Below, piece by piece: positions 1 through 6,166 of a stretch of DNA of 38,607 bases (positions are counted from its first letter, which is position 1; each line of letters starts with the position of its first letter). The position numbers were made by a program, and so were the translations under genes. The stretch spans positions 1-38,607 of the forward strand of contig LJXT01000018.1 of the NCBI GenBank assembly GCA_001314815.1. The letters run 5' to 3'. This DNA comes from Algoriphagus marincola HL-49. GTDB taxonomy: Bacteria > Bacteroidota > Bacteroidia > Cytophagales > Cyclobacteriaceae. The notes beneath the pieces were generated by a model, which ran no database searches, had not been told where the DNA came from, and was given only the letters and a program-made list of their open reading frames with translations.

Positions 1-1
1 C

Positions 2-823
2 AATGAGACTTTGCTAAAGGAAATAGCCCTTGCCGAAATTCCTGAAATGGTTTACAACTCAAATGCCATCGAAAACTCCACACTTTCCTTAGAAGACACC
101 GAAAAGATTCTATCAGGAGGCAGTTTACAACGCAAAGTGACTGTCCGTGAAATTTACGAAGCCAAAAATTTGGCAAAACTTACCGAAACCCTTTTAGAAA
201 AAAACGAATCAAGACTCAGCATCAATCTCATTTTAAGTTTGCATAAAACCTTGCTCACCGACATTGACGATACCATTGCAGGTCGGTTTCGACATGACAA
301 AGAATGGGTGCGTGTGGGTAATCACTTGGGAGCAAATCCGCAGTTTGTGCCTACACTTGTTCAAGAGTTGGTAGATCAATACAATCAGAATAAAATCCCC
401 TATTTTTTGGATGCCATCGCACACTTTCACGCAGAGTTTGAAACCATTCATCCTTTTGTTGATGGCAATGGAAGAATGGGCAGAGTGCTTATCAACTTGC
501 AGTTAATGAATATAGGTTTACCTCCTATTATCATTCAAAACAAAAGCAAGCTCACCGAATACTACCCGCTATTTACAAAGTACCAGTCAACCATGAAGTT
601 TGGAGGTTTCACCGGCTTATTTGCCTTGCTGCTGCAAGAAACTTTGAACAAACGAATAACCATACTGACTGCGAAAAAAATAATTCCGCTTTCCATATGG
701 GCTTCGCAAAATGGCATAAAACCAAACGTCGCCGCTAACAAAGCCAAAAGGCAAACCATTCCCGCCTTTCGTATCCGAGAAAAATGGATGGTTTCTCAAG
801 AATATAATCCAATTGAGAGTTGA
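2..823 (+). CDS. Fic family protein, 5' end outside the window
   Basis: Fic proteins transfer AMP or another nucleotide moiety to hydroxyl side chains of target proteins. The catalytic loop HPFVDGNGRMGR lies at about residues 146-157, counted from the TTG at 11, and matches HPFx(D/E)GNGRxxR in full. An inhibitory-helix motif SNAIEN at about residues 17-22 fits (S/T)xxxE(G/N), so this is an autoinhibited class II-type Fic. The last 45 residues resemble a small helix-turn-helix or excisionase-like domain ending in a KWMVS strand. The frame is open to the window edge (Asn-Glu-Thr precede the TTG), so the true start is probably upstream and the TTG is not convincing. A second fic gene follows in the same direction. 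The family is clear; the target is unknown. Confidence 0.88.
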   Translation, partial: NETLLKEIALAEIPEMVYNSNAIENSTLSLEDTEKILSGGSLQRKVTVREIYEAKNLAKLTETLLEKNESRLSINLILSLHKTLLTDIDDTIAGRFRHDKEWVRVGNHLGANPQFVPTLVQELVDQYNQNKIPYFLDAIAHFHAEFETIHPFVDGNGRMGRVLINLQLMNIGLPPIIIQNKSKLTEYYPLFTKYQSTMKFGGFTGLFALLLQETLNKRITILTAKKIIPLSIWASQNGIKPNVAANKAKRQTIPAFRIREKWMVSQEYNPIES

Positions 824-871
824 AAATCAGAATTGTATGAAATGAAGAATAAAGTAGGTGCGCAGTATCTA

Positions 872-980
872 TCTCCCGCTGAGTGTAGACTAATGATGAA
901 TTTGAAAGTGGTATTGACTAGGCGTATGTTTGTAACTACGCCTTCCTATCCATACAAATTTATAATTTGCTTGTGATTCA
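872..980. repeat. 109-bp direct repeat, copy 1
   Basis: This block aligns without gaps to 2536-2644, with about 7 mismatches in 109 positions counted by eye. It contains two hairpins: AGGCGTA/TACGCCT (920-943, 7-bp stem) and CAAATT/AATTTG (955-969). The two copies bracket the second fic gene in the same orientation. I do not recognise the element and see no coding sequence in it. Confidence 0.85.
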
Positions 981-1243
981 AGAGTTAACGAAATAGAACC
1001 AATTCCATCCCGATAGCTTTCGGGATGGTATGGATATTTGGGTGAAGTTTCTCCCGACAGCTGTACGGGATCACCCAGTCCCACCAATATTTATACTATG
1101 CCCATGGGAGTAATCCACTCATTCATATCAATGTGTTTTACTCTCAATCAGAGGCGATAGCCACTCCTCGAGATACCAATTACAAATTGGTGAAAACAGG
1201 AGGGTGAGATTGCAAATCCCACCCAGTCCCACCAATAATTATT
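981..1243. repeat. Hairpin-rich non-coding region after repeat copy 1
   Basis: The stretch between the fic genes (824-1409) holds no convincing gene. It carries successive stem-loops: a 9-bp stem CCATCCCGA/TCGGGATGG (1005-1028), GGGTGA/TCACCC enclosing CCCG/CGGG (about 1040-1076), ACCAATT/AATTGGT (1175-1191) and GGGTGAGATT/AATCCCACCC with loop GCA (1202-1224). Parts of 1070-1240 recur in diverged form at 2665-2795, so the repeated unit is larger than the 109-bp core but has been rearranged. Confidence 0.7.
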
Positions 1244-1314
1244 CTATGCTCAGCATGGAGTATGATGGAACGATCCTACACGAAAATCATGTAAGGGAAG
1301 ACCATGATATTTTT

Positions 1315-1410
1315 CGTATCATAATCATATTTAAACGTATCAAATCGTATTATTTTTTACTTTTAATTTCAAAGTATAATCGTATTTTTACGTATCAAAC
1401 CGTATCAAAA
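1315..1410 (+). promoter_or_regulatory. Phased CGTAT repeats upstream of fic (putative operator)
   Basis: Six CGTAT units start at 1315, 1336, 1346, 1381, 1391 and 1401, most of them reading CGTATCAAA or close to it. The spacings are 21, 10, 35, 10 and 10 bp, so most lie on one face of the helix. The last unit ends on the A of the fic ATG at 1410. Together with the C-terminal winged helix of that Fic protein, this suggests an autoregulatory operator. That role is inferred. Confidence 0.6.
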
Positions 1411-2450
1411 TGAATAACCTAGTCTACAATTTCAAATTGGTCATTGATTGGAAACTGATCAACTTTATCAGTAAAATAGACCGTTTTGATGCAAATTGGA
1501 CCGCTATTGAACGCAAAGAGGGACAAACCCTTAAAGAGTTGAAGAGTATCGCGACCGTGCGAAGTGTAGGGGCTTCAAACCGTATAGAAGGCAACAGGAT
1601 GAGTGATGAAGAAGTGGATGTATTGCTCCACGAAATTGACATTACTAAGCTAACTGACAGAGATTCTCAGGAAGTAGTCGGATATTTTGAGGTGTTGGAC
1701 TTGATTTCAGAATCCTATAAAAGCATCAGCGTTACCGAAAACCACATCAAAAGTTTACATAATAGCCTGATGAAGTACAGTGCCAAAGATCAATGGCACA
1801 AAGGCAATTATAAGCTTCATAGTAATGCAGTAGAAGCATCATTCTCTGACGGCTCAAGACAAATCATTTTCCAGACCACCAAAGCAGGAGTTGATACCGA
1901 AGATGCTATGAGAGCTTTACTCAATTGGTATAATTCAGAATCGGAAGTACATATCTTAATAAAAGTAGCATCTTTTGTTTATGATTTTTTGAGCGTTCAC
2001 CCATTTCAAGACGGGAACGGTAGGCTAAGTCGTTTGATTTCAACGCTTTTGCTGCTCCAAAATGGATATAGATGGATAGAATACGTGAGCTTTGAGCACG
2101 AGATAGAAAATCGAAAAAACGAATATTATCAAGCGCTTAGAAATTGTCAGGCTCAACGCCCAAACGAGGATGTAACCGATTGGATATTGTTCTTTTTGAA
2201 TTGCTTATTAAACATCCAATCACAGCTGATGGAAAAATTGCAAAAAAGGGGTTTGGAAACACAACTTTTACCCAAAGAGAAATCAATTTATACCATTATT
2301 CAAAACCGTCCGAATATCCAGTCGGGAGAAATTGCTGAGAAGTTGGCTATTCCTGCACCTACAGTGAAACGAATTTTGTCTGACTTGGTCAAAAAGGGAC
2401 TGATCGAGAAGCAAGGAAACGGACGAAACGTGAGTTACACAATCAAGTGA
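1410..2450 (+). CDS. Fic family protein with C-terminal winged helix
   Basis: The protein has 346 residues. The order is an N-terminal Fic_N-like helical region, an inhibitory motif SNRIEG at residues 56-61, a Fic domain with the intact catalytic loop HPFQDGNGRLSR at 197-208, and a C-terminal MarR/ArsR-like winged helix (about 275-346; IQSGEIAEKLAIPAPTVKRI reads as the recognition helix). The expected activity is AMPylation or a related nucleotide transfer, held in check by the SxxxEG helix. The ATG directly follows phased CGTAT repeats, which fits DNA binding by its own winged helix. It is flanked by two copies of a 109-bp direct repeat, so it may have arrived as a unit. The target protein is unknown. 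Confidence 0.9.
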   Translation: MNNLVYNFKLVIDWKLINFISKIDRFDANWTAIERKEGQTLKELKSIATVRSVGASNRIEGNRMSDEEVDVLLHEIDITKLTDRDSQEVVGYFEVLDLISESYKSISVTENHIKSLHNSLMKYSAKDQWHKGNYKLHSNAVEASFSDGSRQIIFQTTKAGVDTEDAMRALLNWYNSESEVHILIKVASFVYDFLSVHPFQDGNGRLSRLISTLLLLQNGYRWIEYVSFEHEIENRKNEYYQALRNCQAQRPNEDVTDWILFFLNCLLNIQSQLMEKLQKRGLETQLLPKEKSIYTIIQNRPNIQSGEIAEKLAIPAPTVKRILSDLVKKGLIEKQGNGRNVSYTIK

Positions 2451-2465
2451 CCATGAACTCGAGCC

Positions 2466-2484
2466 TGCCTGATGCAGACAGGCA
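2466..2484. repeat. Short palindrome downstream of fic
   Basis: TGCCTG and CAGGCA form a 6-bp stem with a 7-nt loop, 16 bases after the fic stop codon. It could act as a transcript-end hairpin, but no T-run follows. A dispersed palindromic repeat is equally possible. Confidence 0.5.
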
Positions 2485-2535
2485 TGACTACTAATTGACA
2501 CACACAAAGAGATGATTATAAACGATAGGGGATTC

Positions 2536-2644
2536 TCTCCCGCTGAGTATAGAGTAATGTTGAATTTGAAAGTAGCGTTGACTTGGCGTATGTTTGTAAC
2601 TACGCCTTCCTATCCATACAAATTTATAATTTGCTTGTGATTCA
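2536..2644. repeat. 109-bp direct repeat, copy 2
   Basis: This is the second copy of the 872-980 block, of equal length and about 94% identical by eye. The GGCGTA/TACGCC hairpin (2585-2606) and the CAAATT/AATTTG hairpin are kept. Confidence 0.85.
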
Positions 2645-2795
2645 CGGGTTGACATAATTTAATCAATTGCAAATTGGTGAGAATAGGAGGGTGGGATTGC
2701 AAATCCCACCCAGTACTATCATAGATTTGACTACACCTAGAGGGGTAATCCACTCAATCATATAAATGTATTCTACTCTCAGTCAGGGGAATCTA
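2645..2795. repeat. Hairpin-rich region after repeat copy 2
   Basis: It contains a perfect 10-bp stem GGGTGGGATT/AATCCCACCC with loop GCA (2689-2711), the counterpart of 1202-1224. It also has a segment (2741-2795) resembling 1106-1166, including a shared TAATCCACTCA. No gene is visible. It is the non-coding tail of the repeated unit that brackets fic. Confidence 0.65.
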
Positions 2796-2798
2796 ACT

Positions 2799-2969
2799 CT
2801 ATTTTATTTTTTTCTTCATTGATAATAAATCTGCAAACATGACGAAAAATACTGGAGCAATAAAAAGAACAATTATCGTTTCATTGCTCAAGAGGCGGTA
2901 TTGAAGTGAAACAATGCCTAGCAAGAGAAGGATTAGTGAAATAATTTTAGCTAAAAATTCCTTTGTCAT
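2799..2969 (-). CDS. Small membrane protein, 56 residues
   Basis: The reading frame begins with ATG at 2969 and ends with TAG at 2799. The protein is MTKEFLAKI, then a hydrophobic helix (about residues 8-22), a short polar turn (QYRLLSNE), a second hydrophobic helix (about 31-48) and a basic tail MKKKIK. This is a two-helix membrane protein with both ends probably cytoplasmic. A candidate promoter lies just upstream (TTGA at 3006-3009, 21-bp spacer, TAATTTTG at 2977-2984). I do not recognise a family. It follows higA on the same strand but appears to have its own promoter, so it need not belong to the TA module. Confidence 0.55.
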   Translation of the reverse strand: MTKEFLAKIISLILLLLGIVSLQYRLLSNETIIVLFIAPVFFVMFADLLSMKKKIK

Positions 2970-2976
2970 AATAAGT

Positions 2977-3009
2977 CAAAATTAAGAAATGAAGGATTCA
3001 TGAGATCAA
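2977..3009 (-). promoter_or_regulatory. Candidate promoter of the 56-residue membrane protein
   Basis: On the minus strand, TTGA (3009-3006) is followed after 21 bp by TAATTTTG (2984-2977), a full match to the Bacteroidota -7 consensus TAnnTTTG. The -33 element overlaps the higA stop codon. The -7 box ends 7 bases before the start codon. Confidence 0.45.
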
Positions 3010-3362
3010 TATTCCTGAACCAAAACTTCTGTAGGAATTCGAAGATAGGTGTTCAGTTTTCGGATCATATCCAGCGAAAGTTTTCTTTTTCTATTCATGA
3101 CTTCACTTACCCGGCTTTTATTTCCGATCACCGCAGCAAGATCTTTATTTCTGAGGTCCATCTGCTCCATTCGAAACTTGATAGCTTCGATAGGATCGGG
3201 TAGGTCAATCGGGAAATTTTCTTTTTCATATTGATCGATTAAAATAGAAAGTATTTCTAGTTCGTCTCCTTTCTTGCTTCCTTTTTGAGCATCAAAAATC
3301 TCTTCAAGGCGAATCAGTGCTTTTTGATAATCTGTTTCGGTTTTGATTGGCTTGATATTCAT
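3006..3362 (-). CDS. higA: HigA-like antitoxin, XRE-family regulator
   Basis: This is the antitoxin partner of the HigB-like gene immediately upstream. It has the usual HigA layout: an N-terminal segment beginning NIKPIKTETDYQKALIRLEE, then a C-terminal helix-turn-helix (MDLRNKDLAAVIGNKSRVSEV and the following helix). Two starts are possible. The ATG at 3362 begins one base after the toxin stop codon and gives the MNIKPI start usual for the family, so it is preferred. An ATG at 3392 adds ten residues and overlaps the toxin gene by 29 bp. The protein is expected to bind HigB and repress the higBA promoter. Confidence 0.88.
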   Translation of the reverse strand: MNIKPIKTETDYQKALIRLEEIFDAQKGSKKGDELEILSILIDQYEKENFPIDLPDPIEAIKFRMEQMDLRNKDLAAVIGNKSRVSEVMNRKRKLSLDMIRKLNTYLRIPTEVLVQEY

Positions 3363-3363
3363 A

Positions 3364-3657
3364 TCAGATAGTATTTGCGTTGATTTTGTCATACTCGGCG
3401 TGAGTTCCTATAAAGCGAATCCAACATAACTGAAATTCAAAATTGATTTTTACAATCAATCGGTAGTGATTCCCCTTTATATTGAATACTACTCTATTTT
3501 CTCCCAATATACTGGCGTTTGGATACGCTCTTTTTAGATCGTGGGTATTACTCCATTGGGACTTTTCAGCTTCTCGATACCAAGCTTTTAGCTGTTGTTC
3601 AGAATCGGAATGTTTTTCCCAAAATTCCCGCAAAGTCCGTTTTGCAATTATTCTCAC
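3364..3657 (-). CDS. higB: HigB-like toxin, RelE-superfamily mRNA interferase
   Basis: The protein has 97 residues and a pattern typical of HigB: an N-terminal basic helix (RIIAKRTLREFWEKH), a central HDLKRAYPNASIL segment, and C-terminal strands (NRVVFNIKGNHYRLIVKI, then CWIRFIGTHAEYDKI). HigB toxins cleave mRNA on the ribosome. The start is GTG at 3657. The toxin gene precedes the antitoxin gene, as is usual for higBA and the reverse of the mazEF and vapBC loci in this window. Upstream lies the AT-rich intergenic DNA and the terminator of the amidohydrolase gene. Confidence 0.9.
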   Translation of the reverse strand: MRIIAKRTLREFWEKHSDSEQQLKAWYREAEKSQWSNTHDLKRAYPNASILGENRVVFNIKGNHYRLIVKINFEFQLCWIRFIGTHAEYDKINANTI

Positions 3658-3680
3658 ATGTTTCTAAATTAAAATATAAA

Positions 3681-3705
3681 AGAAAAGTTCCCATAAAGGG
3701 AACTT
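3681..3705 (-). terminator. Rho-independent terminator after the amidohydrolase gene
   Basis: AAGTTCCC/GGGAACTT form an 8-bp stem (3685-3705) with loop TTTAT, followed on the minus strand by TTTTCTTTTATATTTT. It separates the amidohydrolase gene from higBA. Confidence 0.85.
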
Positions 3706-3736
3706 CTAAAAGTTAACTAACCTTGAAAGGTCTTAA

Positions 3737-5443
3737 TTATTGTCTTTTAAATACCATTTTTCCCCCCATCACGGTCATGGCGACTTTGGTCTTCAGAATC
3801 TCCTCTTCGGGTACCTCCATGATATTTTGATCAAAAACGGTAAAATCAGCTGCTTTGCCAACTTCGATGGAGCCTTTGAAATCTTCTTCAAACTCCGCAA
3901 AGGCACCATCCAAGGTATAGGATTTTAAGGCTTCTTCCCGGGTCATTTTTTGATCGGCTTCGTAGCCGTTCTCTGGAGTTCCTTCCAATGTTTTTCGGGT
4001 TACTGAAGCGTAAAAAGAGGGGATCGGATCGACAGGTTCGACGGGGGCATCTGTTCCGTTGGTTACCACCGCACCAGATTTCATCAGTTTCTGCCAGACA
4101 TAGGCTCCATCGATGATGCGTTTTTCGCCCAGGCGATCGATCGCCCAGGGACGGTCCGAGCTCAGGTGAATGGCCTGCATGGCGGCTATCACACCCATCT
4201 CTCCAAATCGAGGAATATCATCGGGATGAATATGCTGGGCGTGCTCGATTCGGAATCGGTGATCGGTGGCTTCAGGGTTTTTGGCAAATGCCGCTTCATA
4301 GCGATCCAAAATCTCCTGATTTGCCCGGTCTCCGATGGCATGAGAACAAACTTGAAAGCCTAAAGGAAGGGCTTTCTCCGAAACCTCCGTCACTACAGAC
4401 ATGGGCAAAGTCTCATGCCCTCTATGCCCCGGTCGATCATAATAATCTTCCAGCAACCAAGCACCTCTTGGCCCCAAAGCTCCATCGCAATTCAACTTAA
4501 TGGATCTGACAGTCAACAAATGATCTTCTGAGTCTATCATCGGACCTTTTTTGTACCATTCTTCCAAAAGCTCCGGCTGACGTCCGGTAAGCATGATATA
4601 CTGACGGACGGTAAGCTTGCCTTCATCTTTGAATTTCTGCACCAAATCAATTACATCCTGACCGGAACCTGCATCATGAAAAGAGGTGATTCCTTTCTCT
4701 ACCAATTCCTTTAAGGCCAAAGTCAAAGCCTCTTCTGCCCGCTCGGGAGTTTCTTCGGGAACTAATCGAGCGACCAAATTGGAAGCTCTTTCGGTCAATA
4801 CACCGGTCGGATTTCCCAATTCATCGGTGATGATTTCTCCGCCTTCAACCTCACCTGGTCTTTCGCCTTTTAGGTTGGCGATTCCAGCGAGCTCCATAGC
4901 TTTAGCATTGGCAAAGGAAGCGTGTCCTGAGGCATGACGCAGGAAGACAGGGTTATTTTTTGATACCTCATTGAGTTTGTCATTGGTCTGAAATCCTTTG
5001 ACCATTTTCTCGGGTTTCTCGATCCATTTGTCCTGATGCCAGCCCCGGCCCGTGATCCAGTCGCCGGGATTAGATTTTTCCACCGCCTCAGCCACTTTTT
5101 CGACGAGCTCGTCGTAAGTTTTGACATACATCAGGTCGAGTTCCAGTTTATTATAGCCGATACCCATCAGGTGTCCGTGGGATTCGATAAAGCCGGGAGT
5201 CATGGTTTTGCCTTCCAGGTCGATCACTTCGGTATTTTTACCCGCTAATTCCTGGATTTCACTCGAGGAGCCGATAGCCTGAATCATTCCATCTTTGACG
5301 GCTACTGCTTCGACCTTCGGATTGGATTCGTCCACGGTATAGATGGTTCCATTGATGAAAATTTTATCAGCAGGGTTCTTCGGACCGCTCGTACAAGCAA
5401 ATCCGATAAAGGCCAAAAAGGCCAGGAAATAAATATGTCTCAT
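3737..5443 (-). CDS. Exported amidohydrolase, YtcJ-like
   Basis: This is a metal-dependent hydrolase of the amidohydrolase superfamily, YtcJ/ExoP-like branch. The 568 residues open with a lipoprotein signal (hydrophobic 4-16, then Cys17 in GFAC), so it is probably anchored in an envelope membrane. The N-terminal beta-sandwich (NGTIYTVDE.., about 31-75) leads to the metal motif GFIESHGH (84-91). Later motifs are KLNCDGALGPRGA, CSHAIGDRA, EHAQHI and NGTDAPVEPVDP, which carry the remaining metal ligands and catalytic Asp expected of the family. The substrate cannot be read from sequence. It stands alone, with a strong terminator behind it and mazEF upstream on the same strand. Confidence 0.9.
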   Translation of the reverse strand: MRHIYFLAFLAFIGFACTSGPKNPADKIFINGTIYTVDESNPKVEAVAVKDGMIQAIGSSSEIQELAGKNTEVIDLEGKTMTPGFIESHGHLMGIGYNKLELDLMYVKTYDELVEKVAEAVEKSNPGDWITGRGWHQDKWIEKPEKMVKGFQTNDKLNEVSKNNPVFLRHASGHASFANAKAMELAGIANLKGERPGEVEGGEIITDELGNPTGVLTERASNLVARLVPEETPERAEEALTLALKELVEKGITSFHDAGSGQDVIDLVQKFKDEGKLTVRQYIMLTGRQPELLEEWYKKGPMIDSEDHLLTVRSIKLNCDGALGPRGAWLLEDYYDRPGHRGHETLPMSVVTEVSEKALPLGFQVCSHAIGDRANQEILDRYEAAFAKNPEATDHRFRIEHAQHIHPDDIPRFGEMGVIAAMQAIHLSSDRPWAIDRLGEKRIIDGAYVWQKLMKSGAVVTNGTDAPVEPVDPIPSFYASVTRKTLEGTPENGYEADQKMTREEALKSYTLDGAFAEFEEDFKGSIEVGKAADFTVFDQNIMEVPEEEILKTKVAMTVMGGKMVFKRQ

Positions 5444-5552
5444 AAGTTGGTGTTTATTCTGTATGGAAAGCTACTAGATTGTTTTTGAAAATAAACCATA
5501 CCCGTTTGGGTTTTTAAGGGCTATCAATTTGGCAAACAAAAAAAGATACTTT

Positions 5553-5876
5553 TTAATCGACATAAGTTTCTTGAAGTACTCGCTTGCACAGGACTATTTC
5601 GTCCGCACTTAGCTTTCCCAAAACTCTCACAATTCTAGATTTATTGACCGTCCTGATTTGATCAATGACAATCATTCCTTGTCTATTGTTTTGGAAAACA
5701 GCTACTCGTGTGGGATAGGGCTTTAAGTTTGATGTCATAGGAGCGAGGACAATTGTCCGAAGATGCCGATTCATTTCATCAGGTGAAATAATCACGCATG
5801 GTCGAGTCTTTTTGATTTCACTGCCTACCGTCGGATCTAAATTTACCAGTACAATTTGATATTGCCTTAGGTCCAT
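5553..5876 (-). CDS. mazF: MazF/PemK-type toxin endoribonuclease
   Basis: The protein has 107 residues with the PemK/MazF fold: an N-terminal strand YQIVLVNLDP, then GSEIKKTRPCVIIS (the conserved basic and threonine positions of the active region), and APMTSN and VIDQIRTVNKSRI further on. MazF toxins cleave single-stranded mRNA at short motifs. Its ATG overlaps the end of the antitoxin gene by 10 bp, so translation is probably coupled. The cleavage motif is not predictable. Confidence 0.93.
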   Translation of the reverse strand: MDLRQYQIVLVNLDPTVGSEIKKTRPCVIISPDEMNRHLRTIVLAPMTSNLKPYPTRVAVFQNNRQGMIVIDQIRTVNKSRIVRVLGKLSADEIVLCKRVLQETYVD

Positions 5877-6112
5877 TCTTCCAAATTTTCATCTTCAAAA
5901 AAATCATCCATCATCGGCTCATCGTCACCGTTTTTGTGCATTTCTTCAAATTGTTTGTCCCAACCTGACCTAGGTTTTGGCAATGGCTTGATGACAATTT
6001 GATTTTCTTCCAAAGTGAGCTCCACCTGATCTTGAATATTGTACTTTTCCAAAATTGTTTTACTCAATCGCAACCCTTTCGAATTTCCGATCTTAATGAT
6101 TGATGTCTTCAT
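5867..6112 (-). CDS. mazE: MazE-type antitoxin, AbrB/SpoVT fold
   Basis: The protein has 81 residues. The N-terminal swapped-hairpin AbrB domain (SIIKIGNSKGLRLSKTILEK, then VELTLEENQIVIKP) binds DNA. The acidic C-terminal tail (DDEPMMDDFFEDENLEEW) is the kind of segment that wraps and blocks MazF. It is first in the operon, and a palindromic site lies just upstream next to a -7 box, which fits autorepression. Confidence 0.92.
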   Translation of the reverse strand: MKTSIIKIGNSKGLRLSKTILEKYNIQDQVELTLEENQIVIKPLPKPRSGWDKQFEEMHKNGDDEPMMDDFFEDENLEEWT

Positions 6113-6126
6113 GTTTCCGGTTCGTT

Positions 6127-6149
6127 ATTACAATGTAATTACAAATATA
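6127..6149 (-). promoter_or_regulatory. mazEF promoter with palindromic operator
   Basis: On the minus strand a TATATTTG box (6149-6142) matches TAnnTTTG. Overlapping its downstream edge are two interlocked palindromes: TGTAATTACA (6134-6143) and ATTACA-A-TGTAAT (6127-6139). Their place at the expected transcript start suggests a MazE or MazEF binding site. This is inferred. Confidence 0.6.
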
Positions 6150-6166
6150 AAAAATCTACCTAAAAT

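Noticed and set aside
890-1087. 65-codon minus-strand frame between the fic genes
   Set aside because: It runs through the 109-bp repeat and its hairpins. Its composition follows the palindromes and it has no counterpart as a continuous frame in copy 2.
1315-1410. CRISPR-like array
   Set aside because: Units are only 5-9 bp with 10-bp periodicity. There are no long repeats, unique spacers or cas genes; an operator is the better reading.
1204-1413. 69-codon plus-strand frame before the second fic gene
   Set aside because: It spans the GGGTGAGATT hairpin and the CGTAT repeats. No coding character is seen.
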